Source of the DNA: Haematococcus lacustris
Taxonomy: Eukaryota; Chlorophyta; Chlorophyceae; Chlamydomonadales; Haematococcaceae
DNA length: 64,000 nucleotides
Assembly: GCA_030144725.1 (NCBI GenBank)
Contig: JASKMD010000002.1
Location: 3,241,086-3,305,085 of the forward strand
Direction of reading: 5' to 3'
Below, in pieces: positions 12,990 to 24,976 of this stretch. Within the stretch, counting starts at the first letter, position 1. Each line of letters begins with the position of its first letter. The notes beneath the pieces were generated by a model. That model was not told where the DNA came from and did no database searches. It saw nothing but the letters and a program-made list of their open reading frames with translations. A program made the translations under genes and the position numbers.

Positions 12990-13096
12990 GAACAGCAAGG
13001 GCAGCTGACCCAGTTCACCAAAGGCACCAAAGACCTCCGTTTGAGTCACGCTGTCCATCAATCCTATTCTCTGCCCAACCGGAGTTTCTCAATACC
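12990..13096 (+). pseudogene. H2B C-terminal relic with degenerate terminator
   Basis: From GCAGCTGACCCAG through AAAGGCACCAAAG, ACCTCCGTTTGAGTCACG and CCATCAATCCTATTCTCT this follows the end of the intact H2B genes (40050-40140). It carries deletions and a frame change. The terminator has become GGAGTTTCTCAATACC, with two substitutions against GGTGTTTCTCAACACC. The stop and 3' flank are better preserved than the coding part. It cannot encode H2B. Confidence 0.75.
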
Positions 13097-13378
13097 ACCA
13101 ACCCACAGTGTTATGTAAAGCATTTCTAATTTGTGCCCATGACTGGCCTGCCCACCGCTGAGAACGTTTTTATAGATAAAACAGCCTTCCTGTAAAGCCG
13201 GGTATCCGGCAGGGGTGGCCAGCTGTTTACAAAAGAATAGCTTTTGATGGACTTCGTGAAGTGAGTACCTAACAAAGCATAAGGTGAAGTGTCACACCAA
13301 TCAAGACTTTTTATATGCATTGCTGGCATGATCATTGGGGCGGTCAAAGGCAACCCTGTAATCGATGACTGCTACAGC

Positions 13379-13383
13379 TTACA
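13379..13383 (-). terminator. Possible TGTAA poly(A) signal of gene B
   Basis: TTACA on the plus strand is TGTAA on the minus strand, the usual green-algal polyadenylation signal, 116 nt beyond the gene B stop. A five-base motif is weak evidence alone. Confidence 0.35.
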
Positions 13384-13498
13384 ACATGGTCAACAATGAT
13401 GCTGATTAAGAAAAAAGTGCAAGGATAAACAGATACAAGAACTGAATAAAGCGGTGCAACTGCATCATAAACAAATCATGTGTCAATAAGTATGGCAG

Positions 13499-14912
13499 TT
13501 ATATACGGCCACTGCTGTTGCCGGCAGCTGGCGCATTAGCAGCGGGCTTGCTACGGCCACCACCAGATGGGGCAGCTTGCACAGGCGCATTGGCAGCAGG
13601 CTGGTTGGAGCCCTGCAAGCAGACATGGACAGTACGCATGGTCTTACATGCTGGACTGCTCCCATGGCTTTCCTCCCACCCCAGCAGCTGGTGTAGGGTA
13701 AGCAGGCACACTTACTGCCTTGCTCTTGGGACCGGTAGCTGAGGGTGCAGATGGACCGGTAGCCAAGGGTGCAGATACCGATGAGCCAGGCTTGGCAGCC
13801 AGCAGGAGACGCCCGCCCTTGGTCTTGCTGGCAGCTGGCGCATTAGCAGCGGGCTTGCTAAGGCCACCACCAGATGGGGCAGCTTGCGCAGGCGCGTTGG
13901 CAGCAGGCTGGTTGGAGCCCTGCAAGCAGACATGGACAGTACGCATGGTCTTACATGCTGGACTGCTCCCATGGCTTTCCTCCCACCCCAGCAGCTGGTG
14001 TAGGGTAAGCAGGCACACTTACTGCCTTGCTCTTGGGACCGGTAGCTGAGGGTGCAGATGGACCGGTAGCCAAGGGTGCAGATACCGATGAGCCAGGCTT
14101 GGCAGCCAGCAGGAGACGCCCGCCCTTGGTCTTGCTGGCAGCTGGCGCATTAGCAGCGGGCTTGCTACGGCCACCACCAGATGGGGCAGCTTGCGCAGGC
14201 GCGTTGGCAGCAGGCTGGTTGGAGCCCTGCAAGCAGACATGGACAGTACGCATGGTCTTACATGCTGGACTGCTCCCATGGCTTTCCTCCCACCCCAGCA
14301 GCTGGTGTAGGGTAAGCAGGCACACTTACTGCCTTGCTCTTGGGACCGGTAGCTGAGGGTGCAGATGGACCGGTAGCCAAGGGTGCAGATACCAATGAGC
14401 CAGGCTTGGCAGCCAGCAGGAGACGCCCGCCCTTGCTCTTGCCTCTTGCTTGTTCAACGGTCACTGCCTCACTGTCGCCGATGCTTGATTGTGTTGACTT
14501 TTTTGCAGCAGCCTGGAGAAAGGCAAGATTGTCCTGCAGGCAGACATGGATGTCAGTCTTGGTCGTGGATGCTGCACCATGTGCTGACGATGTGCTACAG
14601 CAAGTTCATTTCGCACCCTTTCCCTGATAGGCTGGGGATGAGCATCAGCAACTGCTGTCGGCCTGAGGGGTCTCTCGAGGTCTTGCAGGCGACCTGCAGG
14701 TGATGCGCCCTGCCTTGTGTTGCTGGGCCGCGCAACACAAAACGCGCTGACGGTCCGACACAAAGCACGGCGCGCTGACGGGCTGCCCGGAGCCGGAAGC
14801 TGACCATCACATCGTGCGCCAGCACGTTCTGCGTACCTTGCGCGATGGGCCACGTCACTGCTAGCAATACCAGCGCAGCGATGGCCCCCATCCGCACGGA
14901 TCGCAGGGACAT
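13499..14912 (-). CDS. Secreted Ala/Pro/Ser-rich repeat protein, gene B
   Basis: Second apparently intact member of the gene A family; function unknown. Predicted exons are 14912-14837, 14571-14330, 14226-14023, 13919-13716 and 13612-13499, about 279 residues. Exon 1 (MSLRSVRMGAIAALVLLAVT...) is a signal peptide of 25 codons plus one base, the same size and phase as in gene A. Exon 2 joins as G|CA and reads ASTTKTDIHVCLQDNLAFLQ, with acidic-basic sequence not found in A. Two identical-length 68-codon cassettes follow (GSNQPAANAPAQAAPSGGG ... GGRLLLAAKPGSS ... GPKSKA), then a short terminal cassette ending GNSSGRI. All cassette introns are phase 0, with GTAAGT donors and GCTTGCAG acceptors. 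The start 36 nt downstream of the first in-frame ATG is chosen because it aligns with gene A. Confidence 0.7.
13716..14329 (-). repeat. Two tandem 307-bp exon/intron units of gene B
   Basis: Units of 204-bp exon plus 103-bp intron repeat nearly perfectly. A further partial unit is used for the terminal exon from 13612. Confidence 0.9.
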
Positions 14913-15006
14913 CTGGAGAAGACTTGATGAGGTTGCGGACGATGGCACAGTACCTCAGCGAGGTTGTGTTCGCTAGCTGCTGGCAGCGCGTGGTCTACTC
15001 GCTCCA

Positions 15007-15021
15007 CACCCTCAAAGGGTG
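15007..15021. promoter_or_regulatory. 15-nt inverted repeat upstream of gene B
   Basis: CACCCTCAAAGGGTG on the plus strand, 95 nt before the gene B ATG, the counterpart of 2227-2241. Confidence 0.5.
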
Positions 15022-15391
15022 ATGCTAGCAACTGCAGGACAGCTGGCTGCCGCGGCCTAGTAATCCTAAGCTAGCCACAACCCTTTCTCCATCAAGGACT
15101 TCCTCCCCTGCAGCTGCGTCATTTCGGAAAATGTGTAGGTGTCGCCGGATGCCGCGGCAGGGACGGACGGCTGTATAGCAACACCCTGAGCACGAGTGCA
15201 CGTTATAGAGTTGGCGCCTTCCAGCTCAGCGTAAAGGTATGGGCGCGACGCGGGGCGTCCACCACCGCGGCTGCCGGCTCACGCGACCGTGGGGCTATGG
15301 GAGGGTGCCAATGATGGGTGGCATAGCCTGCACTGCCGCTGCTTCACCCTCCTCTCTAAGCACCGTGTCGTTGCTGGTAGCTTTTGCGTGT

Positions 15392-15457
15392 GAGGGTGAA
15401 CCTGTCTGCAGATTGCAGCAACATGAGGGTGAACCTGTCTGCAGATTGCAGCAACAT
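15392..15457. repeat. Two tandem 33-bp units
   Basis: A 33-bp unit starting GAGGGTGAACCTGTCTGCAG is present twice without change. The unit and its right flank resemble 17143-17280, so this is a small stray copy of that segment. Confidence 0.8.
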
Positions 15458-15704
15458 GTTGAACACTAGACTGCCCTTACTTGGACATTAGGTACTCACA
15501 TGCATGTTACAGTGACGGAGGTGTGTTTCAACTGTCACAAGCCAAGGGTTGTGATCCTGCTGCAAGGTAGTGTGCAGGCCCAGGGACACAGACCAGTGGC
15601 GGGGCAGGGTGGTGCTAGTGGATGAGTTCCGCACTAGCCGGCTCAGCTCAGCTGTGAATGGCCAGCAGCACTGCGAGACAGGCTAAAGAAATGCAGGGCC
15701 ACCA

Positions 15705-16281
15705 GGCCTGCATGTTGGATGCCCCCAGCAGGGCAGGTGGACCACCTCCTGCTGCGTCCAGCCTGGAGCCAGCAGCGTGACCAGCCAGTGCGGGCCCGAT
15801 GTGGTGCCCGGTAGTGGCCCCACACATCCTGCCACATCCCTCAGGCAGCCACACAGCCGGCAGGCTCAGAGCCTGGGCCCAGCACTCCCCCACCAGCTAA
15901 GCACACCAATGCAGAACAGGCAGCTGAGTCCACCCAGCCCACCAAGGGCAAGGGCAAGGCTGCCAAAGCCAAACCCGCACCACAGCCTGGCTGGTGGGTA
16001 GACCGGGACTGCAATGCAGCATTGGGGAAAGCAGGTGGCGCCCGCTGGAGCTGTGCTGGGGTAGTCTCTGGTGGGAGGGTAGCAAGGGCACGCCCCAAGG
16101 CTACTCTCCCCCCTTAATGCACGCCCGACGGAGAGGGCGTAGTCTTTCTTTCTTTTCTTTCTTTGTGCTGGGGGCTGGAACTGCCTGAGCTGCCAGGGCA
16201 AGGTGTACCCAGGCCTGGGCTACGAGCGACTGTGAGACCGGCCACCAAAGGCTCAGCAGCAACAGCCTTGGCACAGTAGTG
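15705..16281 (+). pseudogene. Fanzor/TnpB-like C-terminal fragment F1 (broken)
   Basis: Aligns with the F4 copy at 57801. The sequence around 15980 encodes VDRDCNAAL, like the last RuvC motif DRDxNAAxN of TnpB and Fanzor nucleases. About 14 nt are missing after the NAA codons, which breaks the frame. A 104-bp insertion at 16060 interrupts the fragment. The arginine codon after GLGYERL has become TGA at 16233. Only the 3' part of such a gene is present; no upstream RuvC or recognition domain is visible. Family assignment rests on the motif alone. Confidence 0.5.
16052..16171 (+). mobile_element. 104-bp insertion with 8-bp target duplication
   Basis: TGTGCTGG flanks the insert at 16052-16059 and 16164-16171. 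The sister copy F2 has the uninterrupted sequence. The insert has an imperfect internal hairpin (GAGGGTAGC versus GGCTACTCTC) and ends in a CTTTC-rich tract. It resembles a very short non-autonomous element; its class is unclear. Confidence 0.55.
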
Positions 16282-18240
16282 TGCCTTCCAATGAGCTGTC
16301 ATCAGCTGAAATCAGTGCATGTTCGTCATGCCAACTCTAGGCCATAGCCCTGCCACAGGGATCAGGCAAAAGTGTAGGTGGAAGGCGCACATGCCATGTG
16401 AATGTGAGTGTAGCTTCATACAAGCAAGACACCACCCGCAGTGAGGGGACTTAATTCTGCCTTTGCGCTTGCCCAAAGCTGGGTGTAGCAGCTGATGGTG
16501 CACCTAATCTCTGAGGGCCACCCATCCCTCTGGCCAGAATCCCTCTGGCTGCTGTACCTCCATCGTTACACTGCTCTTAGGTACGACCCTTGGGCCTCTC
16601 CATCATTATGCGGCTGGCCTGCAGACTTTTGCCCCACCCACCCCACCCACCCTGACCTTGGCCCCACCGTACCCGCATGCCAAGGCCAGCATTGCCAAAG
16701 ACGAGGAAGCATTGTCCCATGATCACGACATGTAACATCACAATACCCTTGATGTCTGTGACAAACTCGTTCATGCTGGTTTCTTCTGCATTGTACAGAA
16801 TAGTGATGTCAAGATCACAAATGGGAGGTGAAGGGGTGGTAAAGGGGAGGTGACTCAACGCCTGCTTCCACCAGCCTGGAGCCTGGTGCATGTTGACCTC
16901 GGTGCGGGCCTAATGTGTTAATCAGGAAGGCCAGCCTGCACGTCCCATTATTTCCCGCCCCTGCACTTGCCTAGGGTCGGTGGCTGGAACCGGACACCTA
17001 CTGGTGTATGGACTCATTGCGCTCATGGGACATTGTGCCGTGCCATCAAGAGATGTGCAGCTAATGCACGGCCGTCAAACAAATGCCAGGTGTCACATTC
17101 ATGCTAAATGGATGACGACTGGAGAACTGGATAGCTCTTGTGTGTGGAGTTGAATCTGTCTGCAAATTGCAGCAGCATGTTGTGTAATAGAATGCCCTAT
17201 TTAGCACACGAACAATTCACTTGGGTCCATGTGCATGTTACAGTGATGGGTGTGTGCTCGAGTCTAAAAGACCAAGGGTTGAAAGAATTAGTACACTGCA
17301 GCAGAGCATGCTGCGCTTTCGTCCCCTTTCTGATCGCCTCGTCAAACAAAAGTTTGAATGTCAGGCTGCAAGGCTGATTGTCGCGCAAGGTACACGAAGA
17401 CATCTCAACCATGCGCACACCCCGTACATGCGACGTGACGCTTGCTGCAGCCGGCGGGTCAAAGCTAGCTGGCTCAGACGCTGGACGACAGGATGCTCTT
17501 CACCATCCTGGCCTGGCCTGTTCAGGTCCGTCATGTCAGAAAAGAACAAAGCAACACGCTTCACATCATGGTGCCTACTGTTGTGCTGTCATCATTACTT
17601 GGCATCTGCCAACCAGCGCTGCTGCAGCTAGTTTTGCTGCTGTATGTACGCTGAGGTACCCGCTGTTGAGCTGCTTGTCATAGGGTGTGCTGCTCAAACC
17701 CATACCACTCGTGGAACTGACTGCATGACCCATGCTTGCACTATGATGAACTGATACTGACAGTTGGCTGTATTGTGCTTGGTGCAAGCAGGTAGCCAAA
17801 TGCTGTGACAGGCTGCAACAGCCAGTTCATAGCCCCTGTCTGCAGCTGAGCAGCATCGGCAGTCACAGCATCAACAGCTGCGCAAGGCAACACTGACATC
17901 AACAGCAGGTGAGAGCAGGGAGCCGTCCCGGCTATGGCCACACATCTCCGTTCGCATAGCCCAGGTTCTAGCCAGCTGGCACGTCAGCTGTCAGGCTCAA
18001 TTTGCACCCCTGGTGCCCAGGTTGTCCTGGTGAGCCAGAGCAGCAGAGTGAGCAGGGCTGGGCTGTCAGAGTTCCTGGTGGGCTGGGCGCTGTGCAGTGG
18101 CCCTGTGTGTTATTCGTTGCCAGGCCAGTAGCTGTGTGGCTTACTGGTTGGTCCTGGGGGTGATGTGTTGTGTGCTGCTAGACCTTGGCTGGGGTCAGCT
18201 GCTTGTGCTGCCACTGGAGCAAGAGCAAGTGCTGGCTGCC

Positions 18241-18560
18241 ACCTGCCCCTCGTGCCTGCACCAGTGGTTTTTTTTCAAAACAGCCAAGCTGATGCTCGTA
18301 ACAAAGGGTCCAGGACCATCACATGGCTGGTTATGCAGTTGGTCCCGACTGGTAACGAAAAACAAGTATCGCAGCATTTTCTTATGCCAAAAGATATTTT
18401 TATATGTATTTTATACACAAAAAGACATTTTTCGGTTACGAAGCAGCCGAGGCCAGCCAACGCAAGGGTCCGTTTGGTAACGAAATCCAGGCCTAGAAAA
18501 CGAGCTTTTGGTTCCGATCGTTACGTATTACGCCAAAAGACCTGCCCCTCCTGCCTGCAC
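18241..18560 (-). mobile_element. SINE-like insertion with 20-bp target duplication
   Basis: The roughly 279-bp insert (18261-18540) is absent from the sister arm near 51.52 kb. It is flanked by CCTGCCCCTCSTGCCTGCAC at 18242-18261 and 18541-18560 (one mismatch). It is more AT-rich than its surroundings and has a T8 run near the left edge, equivalent to a poly(A) tail if it is read on the minus strand. It repeats the word GGTAACGAAA. Long target duplications and an A-tail fit target-primed retroposition; no coding capacity is seen. Confidence 0.6.
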
Positions 18561-20165
18561 ACCTTCTGGGCCTAGCCAGACAGGGGTCTTTGCTGTTGTG
18601 CGCAGTGCCAGCCTGGGCTCCGGGTCAACAGGCACGGGCTGGCTGGCTGTGGTGTGGTGCCGCCTGCTGAGTGTGGTGCCGCCTGCTTGCCGCTGGCTCT
18701 GCTGCAGGCGCTGGAGCTGTGGAGCCTGCATGCAGCACCTGGCTCTGCTGGCCTGGTGGGCAAGGGCTGGTTGCGGAGGCAGAGTGTGAGTTCGGCCGGA
18801 CTACCCTTGGCTGCTCTGACAGGAGGATGGATCAGCTGCGGCAGGGTGCAGCATGATATGTCACCCTCACTCTGGTGCGCAGCATGATATGTCACCCTCA
18901 CTCTATTCTACTGGCTGCCATATGGGGAGGCTGCCTTGCCCAGAGTCACTGTCATCACAGCAGGGAGTCCAAAGCTATGCGTCACGATAGCTGTTAGTGC
19001 AGCATCACCCAGGTGGACGCCAGAATGTAGGCAGCTGCTGTTGGGGCATGTCATGCCTTGCAGTCATCGCCACCCCATCACCAGCAGTGCCTCCCGCCTG
19101 CTCTGCTGCTGGAGCCAAACGCTATCACAAGCGCTGCAATGCCCTGTGCAGACCACATGCAGGCTTGCACAGCACACAGTGCCTGACTGCCTGGCCGCTG
19201 CAAATGCTGACTCTGCCGCTCTCTGCCACCCAGGCCACAGTCAGGGCAAGTGTGCGAAACAGCCCACTGGAGCTGGACTCAGCCAATCATCGCTGCTGTG
19301 TCCATGACAAATGTCACAACTCAGCCGCTGCGTATTATAGGGTGGGCAGCTACAGTGCACTGCATACCAGCAGCTGTGCACTGCATACCAGCAGCTGTGC
19401 GCTGCATACCAGCAGCTGTGCGCTGCATACCAGCAGGGTAGGGAGGCGGATGTGAGCCTAGAACAGCTGGCTGGTCTGACACGCATCGTGGTCAGGGCCA
19501 TGCAGCTGTCCGTCCACCTCAAAGCCACGCTGGGAAACTGCACTGTGGGGGACGGCTATGTCATGCGGTATTGAGTCTCCTCTCTCCCCGAGCTGCTGGT
19601 CCCATTTCAGTTGCCTAGCCTTCCCCTTGTTCTGAGTGCTGCTGCTGCTTTCTAGTCTGCTCAGGTGCCAGCCAAGAGCACGACTGCTGTGTTTAGCTGA
19701 CTGTGTGCGTGGCCCTGCCTGCATTGCAGTGGCCTGCCTGGCCTGCCATGCGCTGCCAGTGATGGACATGGTGCAGGGGACGTGCTGAAGTGACCAGGAG
19801 GGCTGTGCATGTTGCATGGCTGCACTGACCCACATGACCAGGTGAGGCAGGCTGGATGTGGGATAGGGGTCGTACTGTTCTGCTAGCCCTCGCTACCATG
19901 CAATAAATACACATCAACACTACTGGAGGTGGTAGGCAGTGGGGGAGTGCACTCAGGCCAACAGCCTGATGTAGGTCCAAGCCAGGACACAGCCTCTCAG
20001 TGCCCCTGAGGGCATGCAGGTACTCTCATCTGGGTCAGGTCCAAGGCTAGTGTCAGCAACACACCAGCAGCCTGGCAGTGAACACAACAGGTGCAGTAAG
20101 GAGGCCGCACAGCAGCTGGGGCGACCCGACCAGGAGCCCAGGACCAACGGTATATGCCAGGTGGC

Positions 20166-20179
20166 GGATCAGCAGGACC
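20166..20179. promoter_or_regulatory. Shared 14-bp histone promoter element (H1b)
   Basis: GGATCAGCAGGACC, the reverse complement of the common element, 111 bp upstream of the H1b ATG. Confidence 0.65.
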
Positions 20180-20289
20180 CAGTCAGCAGGGCTCGCCCAG
20201 TGCTACATTACGCACTGCTCGCGCACTTCGCAGCAACCCGGTGACCCCGCAAGCCGCACTCGCAGTTCGCAGCCCGCAAGAAAGCAACA

Positions 20290-21197
20290 ATGTCTGAAAC
20301 CGCTCCCGCCCCTGCCCCAGCTCCCAAGGCGAAGGCCAGCAAGCCTAAGTCGCCCGCGACGCACCCGGGCTTTACCGTCATGATTGTGGAATGCATCACC
20401 GCCCTGAAGGAGCGCACTGGCAGCAGCCTGCCTGCCATCAAGAAGTGGATCCAGGCCAAGGTCAGTGGGCCTGCCTTCCAACCAGACCAGTCAGCCCTGG
20501 TGTCTCGACTGCTGTGCCTTTCTACCTGCTGTCCTGCTGCTGTCAAGGGTAGGGAGTGACTCTTCATGTGTGTGCTGTGCTGCTGCAGTATGCCAAGGAC
20601 CTGCCCTCCACATGGGCGAAGATCCTGTCCGTCCAGCTGAAGCGCATGGCTGACACCGGCGCCTTGGTCAGGGTCAAGGCCAGCTACAAGCTGGGTGAGG
20701 CTACCAAGAAGGCTGCAGCAAAGAAGCCCACCACACCCAAGAAGCCTGCTGCTGCCAAGGCTGCCAAGCCTGCCAGTGCCATCAAGACCGATGCTTCTGG
20801 TGCAAAGAAGTCCCCTGCTGCCAAGAAGGCAGACACCAAGGCAGCCAAGCCCGCTGACTCTGGCAAGAAGTCCCCTGCTGCAGCCAAGCCCAAGGCAGCT
20901 GCAGTCAAGAAGGCCCCCGCTGCAGCCAAGCCTGCTGCAACCAAGCCCAAGGCAGCCAAGCCTGCTGCAGCCAAGCCCAAGGCAGCCAAGCCTGCTGCAG
21001 CCAAGCCCAAGGCAGTCAAGACCGCTGCAGCCAAGCCCAAGGCCAGCAAGGCACCTCAGCCTGCAAAGCCTACAGGTGTCAAGAAGGTCAAGCCTGCAGC
21101 ACCCAAGGCCAGCAAGGCAGCCACCCCCAGCAAGACCAAGAAGGCAGAGGCCCCCAAGGCCAAGAAGACAGCAGCTCCTAAGACCACCAAGGCCTAG
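20290..21197 (+). CDS. H1: Linker histone H1 (copy b), one intron
   Basis: Exons 20290-20460 (57 codons) and 20589-21197 (202 codons plus stop) give 259 residues. The 128-bp phase-0 intron has a GTCAGT donor and CTGCAG acceptor. The globular domain matches copy a (HPGFTVMIVECITALKERTG and YAKDLPSTWAKILSVQLKRM, with Ala for Glu). The tail contains KPKAAKPAAA-type repeats and ends KTTKA. Residue 24 is Thr (SPATHPGF) as in copy c, against Lys in copy a, in line with b and c being sister copies of the inverted duplication. A stem-loop follows 38 nt after the stop. Confidence 0.95.
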
Positions 21198-21235
21198 GCA
21201 TCCAGCTGCCACCAAACAATCCTGCCAGCTCAACC

Positions 21236-21251
21236 GGTGTTTTTCAACACC
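21236..21251 (+). terminator. Histone 3' stem-loop of H1b
   Basis: GGTGTTTTTCAACACC, 38 nt after the stop. The following 100 bp match the 3' flank of H1a better than that of H1c. Confidence 0.92.
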
Positions 21252-24200
21252 ACCCAACTTTGTGCCCTTCCATGAAACCTCACTTAAGCCTTGCCCTGTA
21301 CGCCCCACCCCCACTAGCCACCTGCAGTACCCCAAACACATATACATGCTACGTGCTGTTTCCTAATAGCACACAGCTATGCTCAGGAGGCGGTGATGTC
21401 CCACCATCACAACCCAGACCTGCTGCTATCCTTGACCTGTCAGCTGCTTTTCAGTGCTCAGTTGCTGCTAGTTGGCTGCATAGTTCCATGTCTGACATGC
21501 CCGGGGGGCAGGAAGCGTACGAACATACGTATCGACACTGAACTTCATTTATTGTGCTAGGTGTAGGTTTCGTGAATGCATGCTCGTAAGCATGTACTCT
21601 CACCTGCTGTGGGGCTAGTTGATTAGAGGAAACAAGAGACCCTGGCTTCTTTCACAGCATCTCCCATAGCACATGATGGTGTTCATGAATAGCCATGTCA
21701 AGGTTGATATGCTAAGCAACTTTTATCCCCTACAGCCCTCGTGCTACTCCGAGATAATGCAAGAGTAGATATCGAACACAGGCTGCGAGCTCATCGTTGT
21801 ACAGGCTACTGCTTTTGTGCCGCAATGCCCACTTCAGCTCAGCCCATCTGGTGGGTGTGACTCTAGCTCAAGCTCTTTCAGGTCATGCTCACACACATCC
21901 CCATTGTTAAGGTTCAGTACTTTGTTATGTTCGAATTGTTTTGCTATCGCTGCAACTTGAGCCGTCACATGCGCAACACGGCTTTGTCGGGCATGTCTTC
22001 CCACTCGTGGCCTGGGTTGCCCGGTTCTGGCATGGCTGGCATGGCAGCGGCGGAGAAGGTGCCCTTCAAACGCAAGTATAGCCGCAAACCCTAGCCGTCT
22101 TACTCCGCAACGATTTCAAAGGACTGGTCGACACACTGGCTTCTCCGTGCACGCGTCGTACGTCATGTGCTGCCGAGGAGGCGCTCTAGTCATCGCCTTG
22201 TTCTTCCTGCCAGGTGACCCAAGGGGGAGGGGTCTACATCCCTCGGCCAGCTTTCGTTGTGCGCGGCACTACTGATCACTAACCAGCGCAGCGCGATTCA
22301 TCGCCAAGGTCAAACAATAACGCTGGCCGAGTAGTTGGCTTGCGGTCGTTTGGCGTCGGGCGGGACTAATCTAATTCAACACAACACAACACAACTAATC
22401 TAATTCAACACAACACAACACAAGTTTGCAAGTTTCCAGCACATTGACTCTCGCTCAACACCAGCTGCGCCCCACCTTGGATAAGGAGGGATACAACCAG
22501 CCATCTTCACGATGCTTGTCTGACAATCCTGCACGTCACTTCCCTCCGTACATGCCGCTCATCTGACGTTGACAGCAAGCATTCCCGCTACTTCTGCGAC
22601 CGGCTATAGGTTGGGCAGCAGCCGAGGGATGGGACGATACCTGCGTGACTGCCGTGGGTACGATGGAGGATGCATGTGCAGCGGAGATTAAGGCTTACTA
22701 CCAAGCGTACGCCCTCCCGAACCCCAGTGGCTGGGTAGGTTGCAAGTCTCGGTCACAATGGCTCAGTGGTGGCAGCTCGTATGGTCCTGATTGAAAAGAG
22801 GCTGTCGGCATGCCCTGCTGCATGGTACGGTTCCTGCCACCAGACTGACACAGCTGCTGCTGCTGTAGCTGCGTTGGACTTCTACTGCTGCTGTGATGCC
22901 ACTGTTGCTGCAATGTGTGCTGCTGCTTGTCCCTGTGTTGGCTCTGCTCGTCTAGAATGCGGCCATTTGGCAGACTGATGCAAACGCGGCCATCTTGCGC
23001 TACAGCAGAGTCTTCCGGGAGAAAGATGTGGCAGGCAGCACCTTCAGATTCACACCACCATGCTGCCAGGCACTGTGCCAGTTTGTGGCAAAGGTGTGGA
23101 AAGCTAGAGCTGATACAGCTTGATTGCTGTGTCTTACATCATGTCTTGACGCACTCTATGCAGATCAGTTGCTGGCATTAACTCTTACCACACACAGCAT
23201 CAAGAGTGGCACCATGGCAACTGCAGAGCATTGTGCATGAGCACCCTGCACCTTGCATGGACACCAAGGATTGGTGCCAAACTGCTTCATCATGCTATGT
23301 TGCTGCACATGCCGCAGACATGTGCATGTGTGACTTCCTTCATTGACATGCGGAGTGCGGCCCTCTCGCTCATCTATGGTCGAAGTCAGTGGGAGTTGCA
23401 GTAGGTCACATGGCACCTGTTTTCTTGCCGCGTCAATCAAAGCACAAATGGCACAGCTGCCGCTCATGTGTTCGCTGCAGCTGTGGTGCCAGTTGCTATC
23501 CCTTTCCATGGGTGGCTGTAATGGGGTTCATGATCACGCTAGGGATGTTGCTGCACACAGCTGACCAAACCTGCTGATTTGCCTTGAGGTCAAGGGTCGC
23601 GGCCTTGGATGCTGCTTTGTTCCCAGCTATCATAGGGCAGTGTGATGTCGCCACGTGATATTTTTATGACTACCCACTGCAACACAACATGTGCCTGCTG
23701 CTGCTGCTGTCGGCGCTGATGGCTTAACACAGCGATGGTGGCCGCTGTGTGCACCTTGCAGTGACATTTGACGCGGCCACACCATGCGCTTATCGCAATG
23801 TTGGCACTTGGGGAGGTAAATGGTGCATAGGGTAAAGTAGCTCTGCAGTCACTTTGTGTGCGATGCAATGCATTGTGTGGTTGCCTCAATTGCCAGGCTC
23901 ACAATGGCTCACCTATGCTTTGGATACATCCACCCTCAACACTAGCAACCTGGCAGGCAATGCCCCACTCAGTACAGACATGCAGTTCAGTCGCTAGAAC
24001 ACTGCTTGCCTCTGCATATACACTAACTTTGCCTGCCTCATCTGCCTGCCTCAACCTTGCTAATGTGTGTGTGTGTGTGCTTGTGCGCGCCCACCTGTGT
24101 ATGTTGTGCGTGTTGCTGCCAGCCAACTGCCCTGCAGCCCTATTTGCTCCACTTACAAGCTGTCCATATTGAGGTGAGGTACACATCACCTCACCCTTGT

Positions 24201-24976
24201 CAAATGACTCACATAACACTTTCTGCAGTTTGCTTTAAAGTTTGAATGCCCGACGTGGTCCCTGGTAGAGACAGTAGGACTAGCGTTAGGGAAGGGCTTA
24301 AAGATATGAGCTATGCTAGGCCCAGAGCAGCACAGGCGGTACCAGCTGGAGCGGACCTCAGCTGGTGGTGTACCATGCCAAGCTGCAGCTCAAGATAACC
24401 GAATGTGAAGCACTAGCAGTTCTCAAGCTATTGAAACAGCAGAACACCCTCCACCTCCACCCCTCTGTTGGAGCTTTGTTCATTAGTGCTTGATCACATT
24501 GCAGTTGAGTAGTGACTGTGTGCAGGTGTGCCTTGTTGTGGTGAAGTGTAGAGGCAAGGCATGTTGCAAGTACAAGCATCTGACATAGGCAGGAGCCAAT
24601 GTCACATGGAACATCATGCGGTGGCCTCCACACTGCATCCTCACAACGCGCAAGGTACCCCTGTTTAGTGGCGTGCAAGGTACAGCGTAGTGATGTCATT
24701 TGCCAGTTTACCCCTTGCATTGAATAACAGCGTCAATGAATAGCATCAGTGTTTGACAATTGCTGACGAATGCATGCGCAATGACACATTATGTTTTCTA
24801 TGGGGCGCTCGTCCCAATCTTGATGATTGAGAAGTCTCGACTCAATGATAAGAACAGGTTGGTGCGTCTGTCTGTTTTTCTACAAGGACGGATCTGTAAC
24901 ATGCTTAAAAATAGGGCAGGAGTAGTGACCATTAGCAATAGTGGCAAAATGGTGAGAGTCGGTATCCGGGGAAGGT
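21252..24976. other. 3.7 kb without a recognisable gene
   Basis: Only short frames without recognised domains on either strand. Simple sequence includes a (GT)n run near 24064-24079 and CTG-rich stretches at 22850-22925 and 23690-23710. Repeat debris or exons of an unrecognised gene cannot be excluded. Confidence 0.35.
22365..22422. repeat. Two tandem 29-bp units
   Basis: ACTAATCTAATTCAACACAA followed by CACAACACA occurs twice in direct succession without change. Confidence 0.9.

Larger units (their letters stand above)
15970..21270 (+). repeat. Arm 1 of a large inverted duplication
   Basis: This segment, ending just past the H1b terminator, is repeated in reverse at 48689-53640. Matching landmarks include the H1 genes, an uninterrupted series of blocks at 16.4-20.2 versus 49.8-53.3 kb, and the Fanzor-like fragments F1 and F2 at the far ends. 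Similarity looks high, with small indels. Apart from H1b I see no gene I can support in it. Confidence 0.85.

Noticed and set aside
13518..14356. Repeated plus-strand frames MLLGPVAEGADGPVAKGAD in the gene B region
   Set aside because: Reverse strand of the gene B cassettes. They have no signal exon or splice-site logic on the plus strand.
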